A stretch of 32,372 nt of DNA, from positions 1 through 32,372 of the forward strand of contig CAJXPE010000004.1 of NCBI GenBank assembly GCA_913057965.1. Reading direction: 5' to 3'. Made by a program: the position numbers and the translations under genes. Origin of the DNA: an uncultured Marixanthomonas sp. Lineage in GTDB: Bacteria; Bacteroidota; Bacteroidia; Flavobacteriales; Flavobacteriaceae. Below, in pieces: positions 18,901 to 28,000 of this stretch; position 1 is the stretch's first letter; the number at the start of each line of letters is the position of its first letter. The notes beneath the pieces were generated by a model. It saw only the letters and a program-made list of their open reading frames with translations, had not been told where the DNA came from and did not search any database.

Positions 18901-21074
18901 CTACTAACGAAATGCTTTTAAGCGAATCTAAAATTGAATTCAATGAATTCCGTTTCAGTAGAAATAATCAGTTTTTAGAAATTACAGATAAGCTTCCCAA
19001 TGAAAAAGATCACGTAGGTATTACGTTTGAAAATTTCAAATTAAGTGAATTTCTTAATTATTTAAACCCTGAAGAAACCTTAGCCACTGGAATTTTAAAT
19101 GGTCAGGTAGTATTTGAAGATATCTTTGGTAGCACAGGATTAGTGGCCGATGTTGCTATAGAACAACTCAGTTTGTTGGATGTGAATTTAGGGACATTAA
19201 GTGTTGACGCCGGTTCTACAGGCGGAAATTCCTACGATTTTAATGCAGCTTTAAAAGAAGGTGCAATCGATATGGACATAACAGGTGATTATGTTGCCAC
19301 CACTGAAACTCCTAACTTAAACCTAGACATAGCGATCAATGAATTTAAAATGAAAGCTTTGGAAGGTTTTTCACAAGGGGAAATCACACAAGCAGATGGT
19401 AGTTTTTCAGGAGCATTTACCTTAAATGGAACGTTGGACGAGCCTAAATACAAAGGAAACGTAGAGTTTTCTGATGCTGACTTTAAAATCGCGAAACTTA
19501 ATGCCGCTTTTACATTGGCAGACGAAGAATTGACGGTTGATAATAAAGGACTTGCTATGGACAACTTCACGATAGCAGATGAAAACGGTAACACATTTTC
19601 TGCATCCGGAAATGTGGGTACCGAAAATTTTATAAATCCAACATTTGACCTACAATTAAAGGCGAAGAATTTTCAAGTACTAAATGCCACGGAAGATGAT
19701 AATGACTTTCTTTACGGAATCGCAACTTTTGATGCAGACGCCAAATTGACCGGCGACCTTCAAATCCCTGTATTGAAAGGTTCACTCACGGTGGGTTCTA
19801 ACACCGATGTTACGTATATTATGCCTTCTGCTACTGTGAACATAGAAGAACGCGATGGTGTTGTAATTTTTGTAAACCGGGAGAATCCGGATGCTATTTT
19901 AACCCGAACGGAAGAACAAACCGCTACAGTTACCGGTTTTGATATTTCAGCAAACTTAAATATTGGGAAAGAGGCACAAGTAAAAATCATTATTGATCAA
20001 GAAACGGGCGATAACTTTCAGGTTTCGGGAGAAGGAGAGTTTAATTTTACTATGAACCCAAATGGAAGAATGAACCTTAGTGGCGTATATGAGGTGGCAG
20101 ACGGCCATTATGAAATGAATTTATACAACTTAGTTAACCGAAGGTTTGAGTTAGATCCGAGTAGCCGTATTACGTGGTCTGGAGACCCATTTGACGCTGA
20201 ATTGGATGTTCGGGCTATTTACGATGTAAAAGCTTCCGCTTCGCCATTAATGGCTTCACAAACCTCGGGAGCAGATCCTTCTATTAAAAACAAGTATCGG
20301 CAAGTATTACCTTTTTACGTCTACTTAAATGTTGATGGCGAATTGATGCAGCCTAAAATTTCGTTTAATTTAGATATGCCGGAAGATGAGCAAGGTTCAG
20401 TTGGCGGACAAGTGTATGGCCGTATCCAGCAGTTAAATCAGCAAGAAAACGAGCTGAATAAGCAAGTGTTTTCATTATTAGTATTGAATCGTTTTTACCC
20501 AGAGCCTGGTAGCGATGGTAGTAGAGGAGGAGCGGCGAGCATTGCACGCGATAACTTGAATGATGCACTGTCTGATCAGTTAAATGTATTTTCAGATAAA
20601 TTATTGGGCGATACTGGAGTGGAGTTAGATTTTGGGCTAGATAGTTATACCGATTATCAAGGAAACTCTCCACAAGAGCGCACCCAATTGGATATCGCTG
20701 CTAGAAAGAAGTTATTTAACGATCGTCTTATCGTAAGTGTGGGTAGTGAAGTGGATATACAAGGCAGTAGTTCTACCGGTGAACCAGCGCCTCTAATTGG
20801 AAATGTAAGTTTAGAATATATTTTAACTGAAAACGGGCGCTATCGTTTAAAAGGCTTCCGAAGAAATGAATTTGAAAATGTAATTGATGGGCAAACTATT
20901 GTAAGTGGTATTGCACTTATTTTTACACAAGAATTTAATGAGTTTAAAGATTTATGGGATGCGATGCTTCGGTCACAATCTCAAGATGAAGAGGATTCTG
21001 AAAAAGAAACTAAAGAAAAAGAGAAAGCAAACCGAACAAAAGAAACCGAAGAAGAACAAAAAGATAATAAGTAA
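15990..21074 (+). CDS. tamB: Translocation/assembly module TamB (DUF490)
   Basis: 1694 aa, single N-terminal TM, long repetitive beta region, C-terminal 'ILTENGRYRLKGFRRNEFENVIDGQTIVSGIALIFTQEFNEF'; TTG start. Confidence 0.92.
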   Translation: MEKNTEKTTKKQPKNKAGKKKYRIFRRIARVMLGILVFLLLLVLFIRSPWGQGIIVDKVVSYVSDKTKTKVEIEKLFITFDGDIMLKGLFLEDKKGDTLVYSKSLEADVPLWPIIRGNGIGVESVDWEGLRANIIRKDSVAGYNFQFLIDAFTSEDTTTVATDTTSAPMNIIIGDLNFKDFDIVYNDAVLGIDSQFIVGELELEMEKTDLENMDFRASDGIIKNSRIQYIQNPVPPAPPADVPLPFLAIDELTIENVFATYQDNVQGLSAEVDLVDFYAEVPKVDLANQDFEIGTLELNKSIVAINLKSNTEEAVATEENNVTSENASLWPNLLVAIDEIDFSENNISYSVDGAKPVRGTFNPDAIAISNLELQASDISLKDKTANLNLEKLSFQEASGNSVHKAEVRLAVTDTNMKVSDLSVAANNSSLSGKATLQYASLNSLIDSPETTKANVTIPSFEVNLQDVFQFQPDLKNNEYLKTASKRPISGNINANGVLSALQVPSARVNWGQTTYVSATATVYNVTDPEKLSFDVPSFNAETVKKDLVQFVSEEELGVQLPKDILLKGTASGTPEDISATANLTTSQGVATLEGNFKNTDEIAFNADFNIQEYNIGELLQNEQFGKLSLTASAKGKGTTINTLDATAEVVVDSFQMNDYKIRDLKISGNVKNGKGDIVSKYKDKNLNLDLNASVVLDSVAPEASLDLHLIGADLEALGIMDRYVRAGMQLNADFVSDGDSFDVISTIGDGVIVYDDKSYLLGSLLATAHVSSDTTSIWVDNKMLNLTLESNTDPQRFSTAIQKHIGSYFSRKPIDTDTVQNPVDLTVEGTIRQSPVLNEVFLVNVKDMDTIDLSLNFKEKERRLTANILAPHINYGGNELDSLKVSMETSQDNFQFNAGFNAINAGPLAIQKTEIKGNKEGDKLLLDFLSYYEDEKLIQIQSEITGTSDKLRFHVNPDSLIIQKKPWTTPATNEMLLSESKIEFNEFRFSRNNQFLEITDKLPNEKDHVGITFENFKLSEFLNYLNPEETLATGILNGQVVFEDIFGSTGLVADVAIEQLSLLDVNLGTLSVDAGSTGGNSYDFNAALKEGAIDMDITGDYVATTETPNLNLDIAINEFKMKALEGFSQGEITQADGSFSGAFTLNGTLDEPKYKGNVEFSDADFKIAKLNAAFTLADEELTVDNKGLAMDNFTIADENGNTFSASGNVGTENFINPTFDLQLKAKNFQVLNATEDDNDFLYGIATFDADAKLTGDLQIPVLKGSLTVGSNTDVTYIMPSATVNIEERDGVVIFVNRENPDAILTRTEEQTATVTGFDISANLNIGKEAQVKIIIDQETGDNFQVSGEGEFNFTMNPNGRMNLSGVYEVADGHYEMNLYNLVNRRFELDPSSRITWSGDPFDAELDVRAIYDVKASASPLMASQTSGADPSIKNKYRQVLPFYVYLNVDGELMQPKISFNLDMPEDEQGSVGGQVYGRIQQLNQQENELNKQVFSLLVLNRFYPEPGSDGSRGGAASIARDNLNDALSDQLNVFSDKLLGDTGVELDFGLDSYTDYQGNSPQERTQLDIAARKKLFNDRLIVSVGSEVDIQGSSSTGEPAPLIGNVSLEYILTENGRYRLKGFRRNEFENVIDGQTIVSGIALIFTQEFNEFKDLWDAMLRSQSQDEEDSEKETKEKEKANRTKETEEEQKDNK

Positions 21075-21079
21075 CGACA

Positions 21080-23368
21080 GTGAAAATATTTACAACATAT
21101 AAAGAAGTAGGTGTATTACTATGCTTTATACTGCTATTACAAGCGTGTAGTGTAGAAAAATTTATACCAGAAGGAGAACGGCTTTATACCGGTGGCGAAA
21201 TAGAAATTAAGGCAGACTCTACTATTAATAATCAAGCGCAATTAAAAACCGCTTTAGAAAATACCATGCGACCAGAACCTAATAAAAAGTTTCTAGGGAT
21301 GTACCCTGGTCTCTACTATTACTATAAAGTGCAAGATTCTACACCTGGATTTTTAAACAAGTGGTTTTATAAACAAATAGGTGAAGAACCTGTTTATCAA
21401 TCTGATGTAGAGCCATACCAAGTTGAAGAAATACTATTAAATCGATTGGAAAACAGAGGGTTTTTCTACTGTACGGCTAGTTCAGAATTTACTGAAAGCG
21501 AAAACAAACCAGAGGCCTCTATAAAATATACCGTAAACGTCCCCACACCCTACAGAATTGCAACGTATCAGTTAGACAGCTTGCCGCAACCTATTTACAG
21601 TGATATGCAACGTAGTGTGGCAACCACAAAATTGACACCTGGTATGCGGTTCGATTTGTCAAATATGAAACTAGAACGTGAACGTATTGATAACGATTTA
21701 AAGAAAAAGGGATACTATAATTTTAACCCGGGTTTCCTCATTTTTGAAAGCGACACGAATCAGTATGAGAATAAGAAATTTGACTTGTTTTTAAAGCTGA
21801 AAAAAGAAGTTCCTACAAAAGGTATTATTCCGTATAAAATTTCAAAAGTAAATATTTATCCTAATAATGATGTTCAGATCGATTCCGCAGCAATGGATAC
21901 GGTTCGGTTTCAGGATAAAAACTACATACAAAAAGGAACTTTCTTTAAACCGAAATATTTAGACCCATTTGTAACTTTAGAAGAAGGAACATATTATAAT
22001 CCTGAAACTTCCCGAAATACAGCAAGGCGGTTGTCCACTATTGGCGCCTATAAATTTATCAACATTCAGTATAAAGTGAAAGATTCTTCAGCAACCGATT
22101 CGTTAGGTATTTTAGAAGCCGACATTTACTTATCACCGCTTAACAAACGTGCCATTCGAGCCGAGTTGCAAGCTGTAACAAAATCGAACAACTTTGCAGG
22201 ACCACATTTAGCCTTAACCTTTAGCAATCGTAATTTATTTAAAGGAGGTGAGACCTTAAACATTACTGCAAATGTTGGATATGAGTTCCAAGCCGGCGGT
22301 GGCAGTAATAGTTCAGGAAGAACCAGTCTGGATTTAGGATTAAAGACCGAACTTATTTTCCCTCGGGTTATATTTCCGATACAAATCGATAATGACTTTT
22401 TTGAATATGCCATTCCGAAGACCAAAACTAGTATTGGGGTTAATTATTTAAACCGAAGTAAGTTATACACCTTGCTTTCGGGTACGGCTTTATTTGGTTA
22501 TTCTTGGCAGGCAAACCGCTACGTGACCCACGATATAAACCCCATTTCAATTAACTACACCAAGCTTGCAAATACAACAGATGAGTTTGATACCATTTTA
22601 CAGGAAAACCCTTTTTTACAACGTAGTTTTGATCAAGAATTTATATCGGGATTGACGTATTCTTTTACCTATAATGGAATGGTTGATACCCAAGATACCC
22701 ATCAATTTTACCTGAATGCTACACTCGATGTAGCCGGAAATTCCATAAGTTTATTTGGGCAGACTGAAGAAACAGGCGAACCGAAAACCTTTTTAGGGTT
22801 AGAGTATGCACAATACGCCAAAGCTGATATTGATGGTAGGTATCATTTTAACTTCGGAAAAGAGCAAACCATTGCTACGCGGTTATTTGCAGGATATGGA
22901 TATGCCTACGGAAACTCGGAAGTGTTACCCTATGTAAAGCAATATTTTTCTGGTGGACCGTATAGTGTTCGGGCCTTTCAAATTCGTTCATTAGGTCCTG
23001 GAACGTATGATGGAGGTGATGATGCAGACTCATTTTTTGACCAAACCGGGAACATTCGATTAGAAGCCAATGTGGAATATCGTTTTCCCTTATTTTCCTT
23101 CTTAAAAGGCGCTGTGTTTGCCGATGCCGGAAACATTTGGAATTCGAAAGCCAATGATGCTTTAGATGGAGAAGGAAAGTTCAGTTCTAATTTTATTTCT
23201 GAATTGGGTATGGGAGCAGGTGTTGGTTTGCGTGTCGATATTCAGGGGTTTGTACTTCGTTTCGACCTTGCTGCTCCATTTCACGACCCCTCATTACCCG
23301 AGGGCGAACGTTTTGATTTTCAATTAGATAAGCCTGTATTTAATTTTGCTATTGGGTATCCATTTTAA
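21080..23368 (+). CDS. tamL: TamL-type BamA/TamA-family outer-membrane lipoprotein
   Basis: Lipobox 'LLLQACSVEKFIPEGERLYTGG'; Omp85 barrel 'FSGGPYSVRAFQIRSLGPGTY'; 5 nt after tamB; GTG start. Confidence 0.88.
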   Translation: MKIFTTYKEVGVLLCFILLLQACSVEKFIPEGERLYTGGEIEIKADSTINNQAQLKTALENTMRPEPNKKFLGMYPGLYYYYKVQDSTPGFLNKWFYKQIGEEPVYQSDVEPYQVEEILLNRLENRGFFYCTASSEFTESENKPEASIKYTVNVPTPYRIATYQLDSLPQPIYSDMQRSVATTKLTPGMRFDLSNMKLERERIDNDLKKKGYYNFNPGFLIFESDTNQYENKKFDLFLKLKKEVPTKGIIPYKISKVNIYPNNDVQIDSAAMDTVRFQDKNYIQKGTFFKPKYLDPFVTLEEGTYYNPETSRNTARRLSTIGAYKFINIQYKVKDSSATDSLGILEADIYLSPLNKRAIRAELQAVTKSNNFAGPHLALTFSNRNLFKGGETLNITANVGYEFQAGGGSNSSGRTSLDLGLKTELIFPRVIFPIQIDNDFFEYAIPKTKTSIGVNYLNRSKLYTLLSGTALFGYSWQANRYVTHDINPISINYTKLANTTDEFDTILQENPFLQRSFDQEFISGLTYSFTYNGMVDTQDTHQFYLNATLDVAGNSISLFGQTEETGEPKTFLGLEYAQYAKADIDGRYHFNFGKEQTIATRLFAGYGYAYGNSEVLPYVKQYFSGGPYSVRAFQIRSLGPGTYDGGDDADSFFDQTGNIRLEANVEYRFPLFSFLKGAVFADAGNIWNSKANDALDGEGKFSSNFISELGMGAGVGLRVDIQGFVLRFDLAAPFHDPSLPEGERFDFQLDKPVFNFAIGYPF

Positions 23369-23403
23369 AACATTTCCGTATTTATAAACTGTATTTACTT
23401 ACT

Positions 23404-24414
23404 ATGAAACTATTTTCTGTTTTCTTTACTTTATTGCTAACCTTTAGTGTCGCTGCACAAAAAAATCAAGAACAAGATTTTTCTGCTTTTAAAGATTATT
23501 ATCCCATAGCGAAACGACCTTATTTATCAGGAGGTTTTGGAAATAATGAATACGAACAAATTCTATTCGATGCCAAACCAGTTGTTTATTACGGGCTGTA
23601 TAATGATATTCGGAAATCACTTAGTAGAGACAGCATTGTACGGGGAGATGCCTTTTACCTTACCTTGCAGCCCCAGTTACGAATGTATCAAGAAAACTCT
23701 AAACCTGTTAAAACACCTTCCTACAAAGCATTGATAGGCTGGCAATCCATATTAAGGACCAATAACAATAATTTTCTTACTATGGCTATTGAAACAGGAC
23801 ATTATAGTAATGGACAAACCGGTGCTGCTTTTAGTACCGAATTTGAAGACGAATCAGAAGAAGGGCAAGCCGTTTATGAAACCATTACCGATGACACCGA
23901 TCTTTCAGCTATTCTAAACCGTAAAAACGGAAATTTTTCTACCAACCTTTCTAGGGTATCATTTAATTATCGGGTAAATCGTTTTGATATTGAAAACAAC
24001 CCAAAACGAATTCATTCCTATACCTTTACGTATCAATTGTATCATAACAATTTTATGGGACTTTTTGATTTTGGAGGCTATAATCCAGAGGATATCGAGT
24101 TATATGGCCACCACCAGTTTGAGTTGGGCTATGAGTTTACGGACTATTATAAAAAAATGCGTTATACAATAGGGCAGGAGGTGTTTTTACATTTAGGTTC
24201 GCACCCTTCAACCGATCCGTATCGTTCTAAAACATACGGAATACTTTATCCTTGGGATACTGATTTAGGCTTTTTTGCTGATTTTACTTTTGGTTTTGAT
24301 GATTATAATTATCGTTTTGTCGATAGTTTTCCACGCTTTTCCATTGGTGTAACGTGGGATTGGTTTACGCCTTTTGTGGTAAAGCCGCCGAAAGTTACTG
24401 CCAACAAACCTTAA
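23404..24414 (+). CDS. Outer-membrane phospholipase A (OMPLA/PldA)-like beta-barrel
   Basis: Signal peptide ending VAAQ; 'ETGHYSNGQTGAAF' resembles the OMPLA HxSNG catalytic motif; alternating barrel strands. Confidence 0.55.
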   Translation: MKLFSVFFTLLLTFSVAAQKNQEQDFSAFKDYYPIAKRPYLSGGFGNNEYEQILFDAKPVVYYGLYNDIRKSLSRDSIVRGDAFYLTLQPQLRMYQENSKPVKTPSYKALIGWQSILRTNNNNFLTMAIETGHYSNGQTGAAFSTEFEDESEEGQAVYETITDDTDLSAILNRKNGNFSTNLSRVSFNYRVNRFDIENNPKRIHSYTFTYQLYHNNFMGLFDFGGYNPEDIELYGHHQFELGYEFTDYYKKMRYTIGQEVFLHLGSHPSTDPYRSKTYGILYPWDTDLGFFADFTFGFDDYNYRFVDSFPRFSIGVTWDWFTPFVVKPPKVTANKP

Positions 24415-24421
24415 TTACAGT

Positions 24422-24907
24422 CTAATCCACACACGGTTTTTTCACTAACGGAAACTTGTCATCAAATGTTAGCGAACTTGGGTTTTTAAAACCTTGAATG
24501 GAGTCTTTCATCTCCGTAGGACCATATCCCTGCAACAAAGTGTCATTTTTAATACGAAAAGCAACTTCTCGAACACTTTTTACACCTTCCGATTCATAGG
24601 TATAATCTGCTAATAAGATACTATCCTTGATATGACCAGAGAAGGTACCGGTGTTTTTATCTTTTTCAGCTAATGCAAATAACAAGGTTCCGGTAATGGA
24701 ATCTCCTTTTTTCATTACTTGTAATGAAATAGTGGACCTATTATCATTATAAACATAACAGCCTTTTTGTAATCCTTTTGGTTTCTTTTTTTCAAGTTGG
24801 GTAACTTCCTTTTTCTTTGTTGAAGATTCTTCTTTTTTCTTTGTATTACAGCTTGTTACTGAAAGAAATAATATAGATAAGAATATTGATATGTTAATTC
24901 GGCTCAT
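24422..24907 (-). CDS. Predicted lipoprotein of unknown function
   Basis: From ATG at 24907: MSRINISIFLSILFLSVTSCNTKKKEE with lipobox VTSC. Confidence 0.65.
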   Translation of the reverse strand: MSRINISIFLSILFLSVTSCNTKKKEESSTKKKEVTQLEKKKPKGLQKGCYVYNDNRSTISLQVMKKGDSITGTLLFALAEKDKNTGTFSGHIKDSILLADYTYESEGVKSVREVAFRIKNDTLLQGYGPTEMKDSIQGFKNPSSLTFDDKFPLVKKPCVD

Positions 24908-25000
24908 CGTTTTTAGTTTTGTTATTTTAAAAGTACAAGAATCATGATGTTTCAAACTGTAAAGAAATCATAAATTTTATTCAACATCTGTTTAAATAAA

Positions 25001-25032
25001 AAACCCGAAGGCATGATACCTTCGGGTTTTTG
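25001..25032 (-). terminator. Rho-independent terminator of the 1410-aa surface-protein gene
   Basis: AAACCCGAAGG / CCTTCGGGTTT, 11-bp perfect stem, 7-nt loop, flanking A/T tracts (could act bidirectionally). Confidence 0.85.
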
Positions 25033-25052
25033 ACTATTAATATAAAAAGAGC

Positions 25053-28000
25053 TTATTCTCTAATCAACTGTTTTGTAATAGCTCCATTTTCACTGCTTAT
25101 GCGTACTAAATACGTAGCACTTGCAAGATTGGTGATATCTATTGTTTTTTCAGCACCCATTCCATTCAAGTTGATAGTGCGTATCACACGACCCGTAAGA
25201 TCATAGATAACTGCTTCTTTCAAGTTGTTTTGTAATGGATTACCAATCGTTACTTGATTATTCGCTGGGTTAGGGTATAACTGAACAGTACCTAAAGTAT
25301 CCGTGCCACCAACACCTAATTCCGGGTCAACCGTTAACTCAAAGGTACATGTACCAATGTTTCCGTTGTCATCTTCAGCGGTAAGGGTTACCGTGTACAC
25401 GCCTTCGTTCAATAAGGTTCCTGCAGCTGGTTCTTGTGAAATGATCGTTACATCACTTGTACAGTTATCGATAGCTGAAGCTTCACTTGTTGCAAAATAA
25501 TCAGGAAGTGTATAGGTTCCGCTTGAAGCTGCGATTACATTTTGGTCTGCAGGACAAGTAACTACTGGTGCTAATGTGTCAATTACAGTTACCATTGCGT
25601 AACACGTACTTAAATTTCCATTAATATCATTGACAAATACTTGCACCGTTACTGGTGTTCCTATATCGCTACAATCAAACTCAGTAATATCAACGGCTGT
25701 GGTATCAATTCCGCAGGCATCATCATTGCTGGCAATTACATCTCCTGGCAATAGGGTAGCGGTACCATCTTCTCCTAATTCTAAGGTAAAGTCAGCACAT
25801 ACTAAATCTGGCGCAATGTTATCTTCTACTGTTACCATAGCGGTACAAGTTGCTGTATTTCCGTTTACATCTGTTACAGTAAGTTCAACAGCATTTGCAC
25901 CTACGTTAGAACAATCAAAGGTATCTATATCCAGGTCGTAACTAGCAATGCCACACGCATCGGTAGAACCACCATCTACATCCATACCCGTAATGCTAAC
26001 TGTTCCACTAGCATCCAATTGAACGGTAATATCTTGACAAACTACTTCAGGAGCGGTTATATCTTCCACGGTTACGATTGCTGTACAGGTAGAGACATTT
26101 CCGTTTATATCGGTTACAGTTAAAGTTACATTGTTATCACCTACGGTAGAACAATCAAAGGTGTCTTGATCGATAGCGACTGTATCTATTCCACATACAT
26201 CGGTAGAACCGCCATCTAGATCAGTAGCGGTAATGGAAGCTGAACCAAATTCATCTAACTGAATGGTGATATTCTCACACACAGCAATTGGGGCTTCATT
26301 GTCTTCTACTGTAATGTCAAACGAACATACGCTGGTATTTCCACTAGCATCAGTAGCAGTAAACTCAATAGTGGACACACCCACAGGGAACTGACTACCT
26401 GAAGGCAAGCCTTCGGTTTGTATTACGGTCACTCCAGAACAGTTGTCTGATGCTAACGCATTTGGGAAAGAAACTGTTGCGTAGCAATCACCTGGATCGG
26501 TGTTTGCCATAGTATCCATAGTACATGTAATGGTAGGGGCAATATTATCTTCTACGGTAACAATAGTGGTACACGTACTGCTATTTCCGTTTACATCAGT
26601 TACAGTGAGTGTAACCGTATTATCTCCAACATTTGAACAATCAAAGTCAGTCACATCAATAGTAGTGGTATCTACCCCACAAGCATCAGTAGATCCATTT
26701 TCAACATCCGCAGCTGTAATAGAAGCTTCACCGTTAGCATCAAGCTGTACCGTGAATGGTGCAGCACAATTAGCTACGGGTGCTACGTTATCTTCTACCG
26801 TTACCGTAGTGGTACGTGTGCTTGAATTACCCGAAGTATCGGTTACGGTAAGGGTAACCGTGTTGTCACCAATGTTCGAGCAATCAAAATCAGTAACATC
26901 AATACTGGTTGTATCAATACTACAATTGTCAGTTGAGCCATCATTGATATCGGCTGCTGTAATAGAAGCTTGTCCGTTGGCATCTAACTGTACCGTGAAT
27001 GGTGCTATACAATTTGCAACTGGCGCAATGTTGTCTTCAACCGTTACAGTTGTGGTACAGGTTGAAGTATTTCCAGAAGTGTCTGTTACAGTTAAAGTTA
27101 CTGTATTCTCGCCTAGATTTGAACAATCAAAATCAGTAACATCAATAGAAGTTGAAGCAATTCCGCAGTTATCTGTACTTCCACCATCAACATCTGCTAC
27201 TGTAATAGAAGCTTCTCCATTAGCATCTAAGAATACAGAAAATGAATTTGCTGCAAGCGAAACATTGTCAAGTGCAAATTTTGCAGGTCCAGAAGAAGGG
27301 TCAGGAACTTGTTGCCAAAATGCAATACGTATGGTTTGACCTATATACGCCGATAAGTCTGCAGATAAACTGTCCCATACATTGTCGTTATCTATTACTC
27401 CTGATATGGCAGTTACTTGATTAACTACTTCTAATACGTTGTTACTAAGGTCTCTTATTTGTACCTCGTAAATACGATTTGAACAACCACTACAGAAACT
27501 TTGAAGGTCATAATCAATATTTTCATCCCATGTAAGTAGATTATTATTGCTTGTAATGGTGATATCTTGGTAAATAACAGCTTCATCAGGTCCTGAATTT
27601 GCATCGAATCCATTTGCCGCCATTAATGTTCCATCTGTAGGGGTAGCTTCAGGAAAAATACCTAGTCCTGTATTGCTAGCACCCACATAAAATGGAATAA
27701 AAGGCATAGTAAAATCTTCTACTGTCCAACCAGTAAAATTACCACTTTCAAAACTTCCATTTACAATTATATCATTACCTACACTACAATTAGCAACTGG
27801 CGGGATAGTATCCGTATCAGTTATTGTTACATTAGCGGTATCTGTACATCCATTGCCATCTGTAACGGTAACCGTATATGTGTCTGCACTTAGTCCGGTG
27901 GCAGTTGCATTACTCCCACCAGAAGGTGACCAAGAATAGCTGTATGGTAATGCACCACCACTAACTGAAACGGTTGCAGACCCATCGCTGCTACCCGGGC

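Noticed and set aside
26500-27339. 279-aa plus-strand ORF (and 25303-25500, 25630-25941, 27242-27424, 28768-29010)
   Set aside because: Antisense shadows of the repeat-rich surface-protein gene; low-complexity Ser/Val/Thr translations with no domain sense.
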